This document shows positions 9,226-18,727 of a stretch of 50,517 nt of DNA, in pieces. Under the pieces are notes generated by a model. The model was not told the origin of the DNA and searched no databases. It worked only from the letters and a program-made list of their open reading frames with translations. Made by a program: the position numbers and the translations under genes. The number at the start of each line of letters is the position of its first letter. Position 1 is the stretch's first letter. The stretch covers positions 7,876-58,392 of the forward strand of contig JAODGL010000021.1 in NCBI GenBank assembly GCA_025464585.1, written 5' to 3'. The stretch comes from Methanosarcinales archaeon (lineage in GTDB: Archaea > Halobacteriota > Syntropharchaeia > Alkanophagales > Methanospirareceae).

Positions 9226-9999
9226 CTACAAAAACTTTTCTCTTATTTCCCCTCCCTTTTCTATCCCTATCTCCACCATTTCTGCTATCTCTTCTTCTTT
9301 TAACCCGCCACTCCCGCTCTTCTGCATCCCGGATAGGGTGCCATCTGCATTTGAAATCACCGTTAGCCTGCTTGCGGCTGCATTTTCCTCATTAAAATCC
9401 GGGTCCACCAGGATATTCCCATCAATTTCTACTGTCGTTACCGCTACCGGTCTGTCCCGCATGGGCAGTGTATCTTCGCCTGTTAAGCCATATCTCTCGT
9501 TTGGTATGCGGATATTCAGAAGAGAAGCAATAGCACCTAACGCAGCGGCATCCACCAGGTTACCGTCGTTGTCTAATATATGTATATCTATAAAAACCAT
9601 CCATACCTTCTCTCCTTCTTCTATACACAATTTCGCCAGGTCTATTGCTTCTGAGCCTCGTATCCCTCGGTCCACTACTCTCGCCAGTTGTACACTGTTT
9701 TCATCCGGTGGTCCTGATTCGAATTCCGGCGATGCCAGAGGCACAAATTCTGCATTTGTTATTATCACCCCTTCACCCGGTGCATCAGGAAAAGGCGCAC
9801 CGGGTTCCAGTTTTACACCCACTAAAACATCGGTATTCCCTATTCTCACCCTTGCTGAACCCTCTGCGCGCTTTATTACATCCCTTTCCACATTTATCTC
9901 CCGGTATTCACGAAATCCCCTACCATCTGCCCTCTTACCACTTTCTATCAAATCACGTACATAATCTTTCCTTATATCATTCACAATCTCAAGTCCCAT
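9226..9999 (-). CDS. rrp42: exosome complex subunit Rrp42
   Basis: Non-catalytic RNase PH-like subunit that alternates with Rrp41 in the hexameric ring of the archaeal exosome and contributes RNA contacts. The 257-residue protein has the expected RADGRGFREYREI start region, the VGVKLEPGAPFPD segment and a conserved IPNERYGLTGEDTLPMRDRP stretch. It ends the exosome block, 19 bases after rrp41. It is the last gene of the psmA-SBDS-rrp4-rrp41-rrp42 operon, whose order is widely conserved in euryarchaea. Confidence 0.95.
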   Translation of the reverse strand: MGLEIVNDIRKDYVRDLIESGKRADGRGFREYREINVERDVIKRAEGSARVRIGNTDVLVGVKLEPGAPFPDAPGEGVIITNAEFVPLASPEFESGPPDENSVQLARVVDRGIRGSEAIDLAKLCIEEGEKVWMVFIDIHILDNDGNLVDAAALGAIASLLNIRIPNERYGLTGEDTLPMRDRPVAVTTVEIDGNILVDPDFNEENAAASRLTVISNADGTLSGMQKSGSGGLKEEEIAEMVEIGIEKGGEIREKFL

Positions 10000-10018
10000 C
10001 TCTATGCCTCACCTCCTC

Positions 10019-10750
10019 CTATACATCCACACTCTCACTATATCTATCTATCAACGCCGCTCTTTGCAACTCGTATATCTGATGACATGCACCCATCGCA
10101 AGCTTCAATCCACGCTCAAATTCTTCTTTTTCGAGACGACCATCCATTTGCAATAATGTAATCGTGTTTGTTCTCGCCACCATCGCCACCGGCATATCTG
10201 CCTCACCGTGATTGTCTTCCATTGCATTCAAATCCAACACTATTTCCCCATCTATTTTACCAACTGCAACGGAAGAAACCAGGTCCTTCATTGGTATCCC
10301 AGCATCAGCAAGAGCGACAGAAGCAGCATTTATCCCGACTGTTCTCGTACCCGCGTCCGACTGCAGTATCTCCACATAAACGTCTATCGCCGTCTTTGGA
10401 TAATACTCGCGCATAATAACGGGGTCCAACGCTTCTCTACTCACCTTCGATATTTCCACGCTCCTTCTATCAGGTCCTGGTCTTTTTCTGTCATCCACCG
10501 AAAAAGGCGCCATGTTATACCGGAATTTGACCACAGCCATCTTTGCATCCTGAGCGTGCCTCGGATGCATCTCCCTTGGTCCATATACCGCGGCTATCAC
10601 CTTATTATCGCCTAACTCGAAATAACATGACCCATCTGCTCTTTTTAACACACCAACCTCTATTTTTATAGGTCTGAGCTCGTCGAAACCCCGTCCATCT
10701 AATCTCTTTCCTTCTTTTATAAGCTCTATCTCTTCTTTTCCCTCTTTCAT
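10019..10750 (-). CDS. rrp41: exosome complex catalytic subunit Rrp41
   Basis: Phosphorolytic 3'-5' exoribonuclease of the archaeal exosome. The 243-residue protein carries the RNase PH fold with the RLDGRGFDELRPI start block and the catalytic region DNHGEADMPVAM, whose Asp is the expected catalytic acid. The YGPREMHPRH segment is also typical. It sits between rrp4 (ten bases upstream) and rrp42 (19 bases downstream) on the same strand. Confidence 0.96.
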   Translation of the reverse strand: MKEGKEEIELIKEGKRLDGRGFDELRPIKIEVGVLKRADGSCYFELGDNKVIAAVYGPREMHPRHAQDAKMAVVKFRYNMAPFSVDDRKRPGPDRRSVEISKVSREALDPVIMREYYPKTAIDVYVEILQSDAGTRTVGINAASVALADAGIPMKDLVSSVAVGKIDGEIVLDLNAMEDNHGEADMPVAMVARTNTITLLQMDGRLEKEEFERGLKLAMGACHQIYELQRAALIDRYSESVDV

Positions 10751-10759
10751 TCTTCTTTT

Positions 10760-11437
10760 TTATCTCCTTCCTTTTTCTCTTTTTAACGAATCTAAAAAAT
10801 CCGCCACTCTATCTGTTAAACCTGAGGTATGGGACTCACTCGCAATCTTTAATATCGCCTCAGTTGCGAGGTTCATATTATCCTCTCTCCCTCTTACCCA
10901 AATACGACCATTCTTCGCGATAAATATAAAGCAATTACATTTTTCCTTTAGCATCTTTACCATCGAACCACTCCTTCCTATAACCCGTGGTACCTTAGTA
11001 TGTGGTATCTCGATCAATCTCCCGCCGCTTCTCAAATTGAAATCTTCCTTTAATGCTAAATCTACCCTCATTACCGCATCCACATTCGTCACTTTCGCTA
11101 CGATCAATTCATCTAAATCCAGAAATCTGCTCATGCTGCCAAACTCTATCTTCTCATCCCTCGTATCCGCGAATTCCGACATGTGTAATCGCGCTTCGTA
11201 GGGAGAAGCAATGTCAACAATCCAGAAAGGGAAAGAGATCTCTGCTATTCTGCCTATCACCACATCCCCCTCTGCTGGCACATACTTCCCGGACAGCGGA
11301 ACCACTTTTATCCCCCCTCTTTCGTCCACTATGCCATACCTCATTGCATAGACCTTACCATCTTCAACGTAAGTCCCCTCTCCTGCACGACTCGCCGCTT
11401 CTGAAATAAAATCCCCAGGGACCACCACTTTATACAT
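10760..11437 (-). CDS. rrp4: exosome complex RNA-binding subunit Rrp4
   Basis: Cap protein of the exosome that binds RNA and confers poly(A) preference. In the 225-residue product an N-terminal domain is followed by an S1 domain (about residues 58-125, GDVVIGRIAEISFPFWIVDI) and a KH domain with the VPRVIGRSGSMVKML loop (about residues 148-163). Six bases separate it from SBDS upstream and ten from rrp41 downstream, as in other euryarchaeal exosome operons. Confidence 0.95.
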   Translation of the reverse strand: MYKVVVPGDFISEAASRAGEGTYVEDGKVYAMRYGIVDERGGIKVVPLSGKYVPAEGDVVIGRIAEISFPFWIVDIASPYEARLHMSEFADTRDEKIEFGSMSRFLDLDELIVAKVTNVDAVMRVDLALKEDFNLRSGGRLIEIPHTKVPRVIGRSGSMVKMLKEKCNCFIFIAKNGRIWVRGREDNMNLATEAILKIASESHTSGLTDRVADFLDSLKREKGRR

Positions 11438-11443
11438 TTCTCC

Positions 11444-12136
11444 TCACTTCACGAGCTTCGTTTGAACTTCCCCTTTTGTTATTGTGTTCAAAAAAGAGAA
11501 GAATTCATCCCTCATTCCCGCGGGCACTCGCACCAGTGCGATGAATGAACCGTCACCCTGCCATTCCTCCTTCTTTATCTCATAATTCTTCTTTATCTCA
11601 TATACACGCCTGGTGTATGCCGCCGGGATTTTTATCGCTATCTGTATCTCCTCTATTTTTATCGGAATTTTCACCCTTATAGACTTCAACGTCTCACTTA
11701 CCAATTCGTCTATGGACTTAAAAGGGTCAATGTGCACCTTCGCTTCTTTCATCGCTATCGCTATTCTTTGGGGAGGGTGAGGCGTATTTGTCTGCGGGTT
11801 TATAGAGATGCGAGAAATTCGTTCTATCACCGCTTTCTTCTTCTCCTCCACCTTTTTCCTCCTTTGCTCTGCGGTAAGGTGCACCTCACCTTCTTTTATT
11901 ATCCTCTTCGCTATTTCTCCTACTTCAGTAGTAGAAAACACAGCCATCAAATCGCCTTCTGTTGCTTTTTCGCCTTTTGACGCCTCCGCAAATATCTCTT
12001 CCACCGCTAAAGCATCCCCTATCTCTTCTTCAACGCCGCTTCTGATCAACTCAGCCTTTTCGGGATCTACAAGGACCTCAAAAATCTTCTTACCGTGCTT
12101 ATATCTTGCTATCACTGCTTTGTCCAGACTCACCAT
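11444..12136 (-). CDS. ribosome maturation protein SBDS homologue
   Basis: Archaeal Shwachman-Bodian-Diamond protein, which in eukaryotes helps release eIF6 from the 60S subunit. Three domains are recognisable in 230 residues: the N-terminal FYSH domain (VIARYKHGKKIFEVLVDP), a helical middle (LTAEQRRKKVEEKKK) and a C-terminal ferredoxin-like domain. A small internal duplication, YEIKKNYEIKK near residues 190-200, reflects a direct repeat in the DNA. It lies between psmA and rrp4 in the conserved operon. Confidence 0.95.
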   Translation of the reverse strand: MVSLDKAVIARYKHGKKIFEVLVDPEKAELIRSGVEEEIGDALAVEEIFAEASKGEKATEGDLMAVFSTTEVGEIAKRIIKEGEVHLTAEQRRKKVEEKKKAVIERISRISINPQTNTPHPPQRIAIAMKEAKVHIDPFKSIDELVSETLKSIRVKIPIKIEEIQIAIKIPAAYTRRVYEIKKNYEIKKEEWQGDGSFIALVRVPAGMRDEFFSFLNTITKGEVQTKLVK

Positions 12137-12150
12137 TTTATGTTTATACC

Positions 12151-12903
12151 CTATTTCTCCCTTCCTTGTTTTCCCCTTTCACTTTCCTTCACTTTCGTTA
12201 GATATGGCTCTAACTCTTCGGCACTCAAAATCCTGAATCTCTTCTTCTCTAATTCCGCAAGACCTGCATCCACGGTTGTTATGTCTATCTTCCCTTCTGT
12301 TACTTTATACAACGCCTCCAGACCGAGCAAGATGGCATCTTCAAGCATGATGTCATCATTATACTTCTCCTCAAGCATCTCAGTTACGATGCTCCTTCCA
12401 GAACCTATCGCGGTTGCCTTATATTCAAGCAATGCACCGCTTGGGTCGGTCTCAAGCAAATAATTATCTCCATTATACACGCCTCCTATCAGTAACGCCG
12501 TCCCAAAAGGCCTGAGCCCTCCAATCTGAGTGTATGCTTGCTTAAAATCACATATCTTCTTCGCTAAGGTTTGCACATCTATCGCTTCGTCATAGACGAT
12601 TTTATTTATTTGCGCTTCTACTCTACCTCTATCTACCAGTATCCGTGCGTCTGCGACCAATCCAGAAGTTGCAACACCTATATGCTCGTCTATTTGAAAT
12701 ATCTTCTCTACTGAACCACCTTCTAACAGACGAGAAGTCAATCTCTTGTCTACCAAAAGCACAATACCATCCTGCGCCTTTATTCCAACAGCGGTAGTTC
12801 CTCTTTTTACTGCTTCTCTCGCGTATTCCACCTGAAATAACCTTCCGTCAGGGCTGAACACCGTTATTGCCCTGTCATAACCCATTTGTGGCATCATTTG
12901 CAT
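12151..12903 (-). CDS. psmA: 20S proteasome alpha subunit
   Basis: Forms the outer gating rings of the archaeal proteasome. The N-terminus contains the alpha signature YDRAITVFSPDGRLFQVEYAR, with the gate Tyr and the H0 helix, and the protein is 250 residues, as usual. There is no N-terminal propeptide or catalytic Thr, which separates it from beta subunits. It is the first gene of the proteasome/exosome operon and lies 28 bases downstream of tRNA-Ala on the same strand, so a common or closely spaced promoter is possible. Confidence 0.96.
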   Translation of the reverse strand: MQMMPQMGYDRAITVFSPDGRLFQVEYAREAVKRGTTAVGIKAQDGIVLLVDKRLTSRLLEGGSVEKIFQIDEHIGVATSGLVADARILVDRGRVEAQINKIVYDEAIDVQTLAKKICDFKQAYTQIGGLRPFGTALLIGGVYNGDNYLLETDPSGALLEYKATAIGSGRSIVTEMLEEKYNDDIMLEDAILLGLEALYKVTEGKIDITTVDAGLAELEKKRFRILSAEELEPYLTKVKESERGKQGREK

Positions 12904-12931
12904 TCACATCACCTCTTTTCTTTATTACCTA

Positions 12932-13003
12932 TGGACTCGACGGGATTTGAACCCGTGGCTTCCTCCTCGCGAAGGAGGCACTCTTCCACTGAGCTACGAG
13001 CCC
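12932..13003 (-). tRNA. tRNA-Ala (anticodon CGC)
   Basis: A complete 72-nt cloverleaf can be folded on the minus strand. The seven-base acceptor GGGCTCG pairs with CGAGTCC and includes the G3-U70 wobble that identifies alanine tRNA, with discriminator A73. The anticodon stem CCTCC/GGAGG encloses the loop TTCGCGA, giving CGC at 12969-12971, which reads GCG codons. The T arm contains GGTTCAAATCC. CCA is not encoded and no intron is seen. Confidence 0.97.
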
Positions 13004-13085
13004 CGCCTTTTATCTCCAAGATATTCAATAAATAAAATATGAGTAAGAGAATAATAAATAAACATTGAACATTTGAATTGAGAGA

Positions 13086-13757
13086 ATGTCACCTTCATCC
13101 TTTATCATCGGGATATCTCTGGTAGGAATTGGATTTCTGACAGGACTGAGCGGGGCATTGATACCAGGACCGCTTTTTGCTTTTGTCATATCAGATACAT
13201 TGAAGAAAGGAGCGTTGTCCGGACCACTTGCCATAATTGGACATATATCCGTAGAATTCCCGTTAATAGTAGCGCTTGTTGTTTTGGGTCTTGAATTGAT
13301 GAAAGCCTATTTCAGTCAATTTGAACCTTTGATATATGCAACAGGAGGCTTTGCCCTCATCTTAATATCTTTATTTATTATTAAGGGGGCAGCGGAACTA
13401 CGCTCAGGCGAAGATGAAATAAGGGGTGAAATGCGAGTAGCGAAGTATAACAGTTCAATCTTAGCAGGTTTTCTACTTACTGCTTTTAATCCTTCCTTTA
13501 TACCCTGGTGGATGGGGATAGGTTTCCCGGTATTATTCAATGGCTTTGAACAAATGGCTTTAATGGGCATATTTTTGGTAACTTTGGGGCATTTCCTTTC
13601 TGATTTTGCCTGGTATTCTTTCGTCTCCTTTTCTTTCGCTAAGGGCAAGAATTTCTTCGTTGGAAAGCGATACGAATTGACGATGCTCGTAATTGCTTTC
13701 TTTTTGATTGCTCTGGGTGTTCTGTTCTTTCTTAAGGGTGCAACCGGATACTTTTGA
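13086..13757 (+). CDS. LysE/RhtB-type membrane exporter
   Basis: A 223-residue integral membrane protein with about six hydrophobic segments. The N-terminal GLSGALIPGPLFAFVISDTLKKG block, with GxxPGP, is the family signature of LysE-like amino-acid exporters, and AFNPSFIPWWMGIGFP in the second half is the repeated counterpart. Substrate is unknown. It is followed, with no gap, by the coiled-coil protein gene, so the two are likely to be co-expressed. Upstream are the tRNA-Ala gene (opposite strand) and an AT-rich spacer suited to a promoter. Confidence 0.82.
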   Translation: MSPSSFIIGISLVGIGFLTGLSGALIPGPLFAFVISDTLKKGALSGPLAIIGHISVEFPLIVALVVLGLELMKAYFSQFEPLIYATGGFALILISLFIIKGAAELRSGEDEIRGEMRVAKYNSSILAGFLLTAFNPSFIPWWMGIGFPVLFNGFEQMALMGIFLVTLGHFLSDFAWYSFVSFSFAKGKNFFVGKRYELTMLVIAFFLIALGVLFFLKGATGYF

Positions 13758-13759
13758 AG

Positions 13760-15100
13760 ATGAAACGCAAGTGGCTAAATAAAATCTTTGGCAAGGAGGA
13801 AATACCGTCCACAGTGGCTTTCGATGGAATAGATAGATGGTTAGAGTCTGCGTCGAAATCGCTATTTCATGGTCTGAGTAAAAATGCCGACTTGCTATAT
13901 GAGGAGATAAGAGATATACGTGAGAGGCTTAAACAGCATACCGCTGAGCTTCAGGACGCCGAACCGGATGAGACTATGCCCGTGCAGATTGCAAAGATAG
14001 GGTTGTCAAACCGCGATAAAATGGTAAAACATCTCTACTCGCTGACTGAAAAAATGTTGATTCCGACGCAAACCGATTATAAAACAGTTTTGTCTTTTTA
14101 TGAAGCAACTACCGCGAGCATAAACTTTGTTTTTGATAAATCTTCCAGGACAATCTATTATGTTCGCTCACTGTTTCCAGAAGAAGTAAAGGAAGTTGTT
14201 GCAGACCTGAATCAATTAAAAACCGCGCTTGACCAGCTTATCACGCCCTTGAAGGGCAAAGAAAGCCAGATTATGAATTTAGAACGAATACCAGAGATAG
14301 TAGAGGATATAAAAGAGCTAAAATCAAGAATAGAAAAGGAAGAGGAGAAAGTTTGTGGTGATGAAGAAGAGTGCTCGGGACTCGAAAAGCGAATCGAGAT
14401 AGAAGGGAAAAGATTAAGCGCAATTGAAGAACAGGAAGAGTGGATGCAGTTCAAAGAACTGGAAACAGAATTGTGTTCCCTGGAGGAGGAATTGAATACG
14501 CTCGAATCGAATGCCGGTAAATTGTTCGCTCCAATTAACAAAGCACTCAGCCTGTTAAAGAAGCAGGACGAGACTGGACGGTACACTCTCACTCCTGAAG
14601 AGAGAAGAGCAGTATCTTCCATCCTGTCATCACCCATTCGAGCGCTTGGCGAAGATATAAACGAATTCCTACTCGCTATAAGGAATGTAATCGGAGGAGA
14701 TGCCTCTATCCTGAAGGAGCGAAAGCGAGATACGACACTGAAATGGATAGACCATCTGTTAAATAGCGATTTATCTTTGATAAAGGGAAAACATGATGAG
14801 TTACAATCGAGAATTGAAGAGGTCAAAGGCAAGCTTTCGACTATTACGATACTAAAAGATAGAGAAGAAGTCGAGAGAGCAATTGCTTCGGATAAGGGCA
14901 AACTTACTCGTTTACGAGAGGAAATAGAGCGCAGAAAAAGACATCTGGTCTCGTTGAAAGGGGAACTTATAGAGAAAGAGCGATTTTTGTCTGAGATTTT
15001 GGAAGGGATTGCAGGTAAGCCGATTGATGTTATTTTATGTCCCGACCCTTATAGGATAGAAGATACTCTTCAGAGTTGCAATTGCAGAAAGAGCAGCTAA
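13760..15100 (+). CDS. large coiled-coil protein of unknown function
   Basis: I do not recognise a functional domain. The roughly 446-residue soluble protein starts with a basic segment (MKRKWLNKIFGKEE), has a helical region to about residue 180, and then long charged heptad-like stretches at about 175-250 and 355-420 separated by a more globular part with two possible Cys near residues 200 and 206. It ends in CNCRKSS. There are no membrane segments. The ATG at 13760 is preferred; a TTG two codons earlier (13754) would overlap the LysE-type gene by four bases. It probably forms an operon with that transporter. Its last 66 bases overlap nadX on the other strand. A structural or scaffolding role is plausible but unproven. 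Confidence 0.6.
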   Translation: MKRKWLNKIFGKEEIPSTVAFDGIDRWLESASKSLFHGLSKNADLLYEEIRDIRERLKQHTAELQDAEPDETMPVQIAKIGLSNRDKMVKHLYSLTEKMLIPTQTDYKTVLSFYEATTASINFVFDKSSRTIYYVRSLFPEEVKEVVADLNQLKTALDQLITPLKGKESQIMNLERIPEIVEDIKELKSRIEKEEEKVCGDEEECSGLEKRIEIEGKRLSAIEEQEEWMQFKELETELCSLEEELNTLESNAGKLFAPINKALSLLKKQDETGRYTLTPEERRAVSSILSSPIRALGEDINEFLLAIRNVIGGDASILKERKRDTTLKWIDHLLNSDLSLIKGKHDELQSRIEEVKGKLSTITILKDREEVERAIASDKGKLTRLREEIERRKRHLVSLKGELIEKERFLSEILEGIAGKPIDVILCPDPYRIEDTLQSCNCRKSS

Positions 15101-15874
15101 ATAGCTCGTCTTTGGATTCGCAATCGAAGGAACGTTCTCCACGCGCACGAATAATTTACCAAATTCCCCTTGCACTTTTATCTCATGCACATTCTCCATC
15201 GCGAATGGGTCTGCAACTATTGTCACGCGCGTAGCCTCTGAACCTATACCTGCGAGGCTTAAAGAAGCAGCTACGTTCACATTCTCAGGAAAATATTTCA
15301 CTGCTTCCTGCGCAGAGCCGGTGAACAACGTTTTCTCACTTTCTATCGAAGACAAATCTATCCCCATTTCTTTCACATACTCATTCCCTTCAAATCCTGA
15401 TGGTGGCTTTCTTGTCCTCAATTCCACTGACTGTATTCCGCCAACAACGCCGGATTTCAGTCCATCTATCCCTGCTACCGCACCTGAAGGGATATACACT
15501 CTACACCCCTTCTCCTTCGATATACTCTCGAGCTCTTCAAATAGACCAGGCTCACATAATAGCGCACCAACGCTTAATATCATCGCATCCTTACCCTGTT
15601 TTAAGGCAGGTATCACAAACTCACGAACCGCAGCCTGCGATGCGCATTCTATTAGCAGATCAACCCCGGTTAAAATTTCATCCAGCCTCGTGCTATCAGA
15701 TTTTATTATATCTGGCTTATTTTTCAGCTTTTTACACAGCCTTTCTATATTCTCTGGATGTTTGTCTATCAAAAGTTTCAGTTCTATTCCTAAGCCCGAC
15801 TCACTGTCTATTGCCTTGCATATCTCACTTCCGATTGCACCGCAACCGACCACACCCGCTCTTATTTTTGCCAT
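15035..15874 (-). CDS. nadX: L-aspartate dehydrogenase
   Basis: Oxidises L-aspartate to iminoaspartate with NAD(P), the first step of NAD synthesis where L-aspartate oxidase is absent. In 279 residues it has the Rossmann motif GVVGCGAIGSEICKAI at residues 7-22 and the conserved PSGAVAGIDGL segment near residue 125. It is divergent from nadC, which acts two steps later, and the 69-base spacer (15875-15943) probably holds both promoters. Its C-terminal 66 bases overlap the end of the coiled-coil gene. Confidence 0.93.
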   Translation of the reverse strand: MAKIRAGVVGCGAIGSEICKAIDSESGLGIELKLLIDKHPENIERLCKKLKNKPDIIKSDSTRLDEILTGVDLLIECASQAAVREFVIPALKQGKDAMILSVGALLCEPGLFEELESISKEKGCRVYIPSGAVAGIDGLKSGVVGGIQSVELRTRKPPSGFEGNEYVKEMGIDLSSIESEKTLFTGSAQEAVKYFPENVNVAASLSLAGIGSEATRVTIVADPFAMENVHEIKVQGEFGKLFVRVENVPSIANPKTSYLAALSAIATLKSIFYPIRVGT

Positions 15875-15943
15875 AAACTTTTTGCTTTGCTTGCTTGCAA
15901 AAGCTTTATTAAATTAAAAATAAAAAGTTTTGCTAAAAAAAAG

Positions 15944-16768
15944 ATGCTGCTGAAAGAGATAGAAAGTTTTCTGGAAGAGGACGTAGGACATGAGGATTAT
16001 GAGGAGATAGTGCCATACACGACTTGTAAAGCAGAAATAACAGTGAAAGAAGAAGGTATCCTTGCTGGTTTAGACGAAGCGAAGCAGATATTTGACTATT
16101 TATCGGTCCAGTATTCCACTGAGTTTGAGGATGGAGCCCGAATAAACAGCGGGGATACTATTCTGACTGTAATGGGTGCAGGTGCGAAGATATTAAAGGC
16201 AGAAAGACTTGTGCTCAATTTCTTAGGTCAGATGAGTGGTGTCGCTACCGTAACGAATAAGTTTGTAACCGAAGCGAGAAAGGTGAATGAGCATATAAAA
16301 GTAGCCGGGACGAGGAAAACAACGCCTGGCTTCAGGAAATACGAGAAGAAAGCAATAGCTATTGGAGGTGGCGACCCGCATAGATTCGGGCTATACGAAG
16401 CGGTAATAATAAAAGACAACCACATAAAGCTGATGGGGCTGGAGAGCGCGATAAAAGAAGCAAAAGAGAAGGCGAGTTTTACCAAAAAAATCGAAGTTGA
16501 GGTTGAAAGTAAAGCGGATGCGCTCAGAGCTGCGGTATTGGGAGTGGATATAATCATGCTTGATAATATGCCAGTAGCGGAAGTAAAAGAGTGTGTTAGG
16601 CTGTTGAAGGAGAGGGGGCTTCGCGATGGGTTGATTTTGGAGGCTTCGGGGGGGATAAATATGGGAAATATAAAGGAATTTGCTTCTACTGGCGTTGATG
16701 TTGTCTCAATCGGCATGATTACTCATGCAGCAAAATGGTTGGGCTTTTCTCTGAATGTGGTGGAATAA
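15944..16768 (+). CDS. nadC: nicotinate-nucleotide pyrophosphorylase (carboxylating)
   Basis: Quinolinate phosphoribosyltransferase; makes nicotinate mononucleotide from quinolinate and PRPP. The product of about 274 residues has the family blocks AGTRKTTPGFRKYEKKA, GGGDPHRFGLYEAVIIKDNH and the late GGINMGNI. The start at ATG 15944 (MLLKEIESFLEEDVG) matches the family; an upstream in-frame start at 15887 would add 19 residues rich in Lys and Ser and is unlikely. It is paired head-to-head with nadX. The similar ModD protein is excluded mainly by this context and the NadC-like sequence. Confidence 0.93.
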   Translation: MLLKEIESFLEEDVGHEDYEEIVPYTTCKAEITVKEEGILAGLDEAKQIFDYLSVQYSTEFEDGARINSGDTILTVMGAGAKILKAERLVLNFLGQMSGVATVTNKFVTEARKVNEHIKVAGTRKTTPGFRKYEKKAIAIGGGDPHRFGLYEAVIIKDNHIKLMGLESAIKEAKEKASFTKKIEVEVESKADALRAAVLGVDIIMLDNMPVAEVKECVRLLKERGLRDGLILEASGGINMGNIKEFASTGVDVVSIGMITHAAKWLGFSLNVVE

Positions 16769-16822
16769 AGTAAAAGGTCTGGTTGGAAATGCAATTAAAC
16801 GAAGCAGACACAAGGGCAAAAC

Positions 16823-18613
16823 TCATAGACCCCGCGCCACCACCTCTCTCACCTGCACAGCCACACCCCTCCTCGATTCCATCATCTCCCAACCGCTCAT
16901 CTTTGCTCTACCAACGCCAAATGCCTTCTCACCGCAAAATACGACTTCATCATTCACCCTTATTTGTTCGCTCGCATTTATAACTCCAGGTGCCAATATC
17001 GAACCCTCAGGAACAAAATCACCTATTTCCATCCTGTATAAAGAGAGTAAATTTTCGATTTTACGAGCTCCTTTCACTGTAAGAGCCAAAAGCCCGTATG
17101 CAGGCACGACTCTCGCAAGAACATTGCCGTTCGAGCTGAGTTTATAATAAGGGAACTTCCCGGTTATTCTTATTCTTTCTCCTTCTTTTCCCGCTATAAT
17201 TCCAGTACCAGCACCGATACCGAACTGATAATCAGCCATTGCTTTTATCATGTTCGCTTTCATTTCAAATCCAGACAGTCTCTTTCTCTCATCACACAAC
17301 TCGGCTATTTGCCTTTTCAGCCTGTTCAAAGCTTCTTTTGAAGTCGCTTCCTCGTTATTCTCGCACGTAAACACGACCTCTATTCCAAAATCCTTCGTGA
17401 CACTTCTGCATATCTCCTTATATGCACCGCTGAGATGCGCAACTATCAACTCATAATTTCTCAAGTTCCGCTCCAGGTATGCACGGAGGCACGAAGAGAC
17501 CCATTCTCGCTCCTCGGCATCCCAGTATCCGGTTACAGGAATATCATAGAATGCCGCTGGATAAACCATTTCAAGTTCTCTTGGCACAACGCCGAGTGGG
17601 GACGTTAAGATTAATTCATGTATATACCCCCTATAATTCTCAACTGCTTCTACGAACTTCGCATGTGATGGTGACGTGGAATAAGGCTTCTTCGCTGAAC
17701 AAGGCAATATCAGCAAAATTTCCCTTGCTGACGGTTCATATCTCTCCAGCACACGGTTCGCAAACCTCTTCACTTCTATCCTTTGCAATGATTCCATCGT
17801 GTTTGCTTTCATACATTGATTTCGAGCAACAGGCGTTCTGCGTTCAAAATATTCCTCTTCGGTATCCAAAATTCGTAGCACTGCCGTTAAAAATGCTGAA
17901 GACCGGACTCGCATCTCAACGTACTCACGCAAATTGCCCGCTCTTATACGCTCTTTTATCTTTTTCACCTCCTTGTCGAGGAGCAGCGTGTTATGCTTCG
18001 CGATTAATAAAGCCCTTTCCTTTGCATCTTTTCCCATCAACTTGTCTATACTTAAAGAGGAGCAAATACTGCAATTGCACGGCAAATCTTCCAGTTCGTT
18101 TAGTCTTGCTTCTCCCTCTTCCAGGAGATAAATACCCTGATAGCCCTTTATCACTGCATTTGTATCGTCTATTATATCCACGCCCATGTAGAACAGAATA
18201 GCGGCATTTTCCACCGTCACTATCGCCGGAACCCAGAACGCTACATCCGGCGGTATTGCGTTTCTCGCATTAATTATTCTGCGGACGAAATCCCTGGGGC
18301 TGTTGAGCATCCCAGAAGCGAAGGAAAGCACGAAAAAATCAACCCATAGCGAAGGTATTGCTTCTTTCAACTTTGTGAATAAAGGGTGAACCTCAGGTAG
18401 AAGGACAGCACCGCGTGGAACGGTCCATCGGTCTTCCTTAAATAGTTCTTCAAAGAAGGAATCTTCAGCATGAATCACTTTGATTTCTTCGTTACCTGCA
18501 CTTAACGAATCAATTCTGAGTAGCAGAGGTGTTTGCCTTTTTCCTCCCGGTAGAGACAAAATACCTATTCTTGCCGCACCGTCTCTCTTCCGCACCTCGT
18601 AAAACTTGCTCAT
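16823..18613 (-). CDS. arcS: archaeosine synthase ArcS (TgtA2)
   Basis: Converts the preQ0 base at position 15 of archaeal tRNA towards archaeosine; in many archaea it adds lysine to preQ0-tRNA for the partner RaSEA. The 596-residue protein has an N-terminal region related to tRNA-guanine transglycosylase lacking its usual activity, then the ArcS core motif PC-x3-KPY-x2-S-x2-H seen as PCSAKKPYSTSPSH, and a C-terminal PUA RNA-binding domain (about the last 75 residues). A Cys group in PCNCSICSS near residue 180 is also visible. RaSEA is encoded at 39211-40389 in the same window. The gene is convergent with nadC. Confidence 0.93.
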   Translation of the reverse strand: MSKFYEVRKRDGAARIGILSLPGGKRQTPLLLRIDSLSAGNEEIKVIHAEDSFFEELFKEDRWTVPRGAVLLPEVHPLFTKLKEAIPSLWVDFFVLSFASGMLNSPRDFVRRIINARNAIPPDVAFWVPAIVTVENAAILFYMGVDIIDDTNAVIKGYQGIYLLEEGEARLNELEDLPCNCSICSSLSIDKLMGKDAKERALLIAKHNTLLLDKEVKKIKERIRAGNLREYVEMRVRSSAFLTAVLRILDTEEEYFERRTPVARNQCMKANTMESLQRIEVKRFANRVLERYEPSAREILLILPCSAKKPYSTSPSHAKFVEAVENYRGYIHELILTSPLGVVPRELEMVYPAAFYDIPVTGYWDAEEREWVSSCLRAYLERNLRNYELIVAHLSGAYKEICRSVTKDFGIEVVFTCENNEEATSKEALNRLKRQIAELCDERKRLSGFEMKANMIKAMADYQFGIGAGTGIIAGKEGERIRITGKFPYYKLSSNGNVLARVVPAYGLLALTVKGARKIENLLSLYRMEIGDFVPEGSILAPGVINASEQIRVNDEVVFCGEKAFGVGRAKMSGWEMMESRRGVAVQVREVVARGL

Positions 18614-18727
18614 CTTGCAATTTTTTATCTCAGATATGCCAAATTATTAAGGTATTTATTTATATACAATTGAGAAATTATAGGATAAGGACAAAAAGTA
18701 CTATTTGGCAAAAGGAGCAGAAGAACA

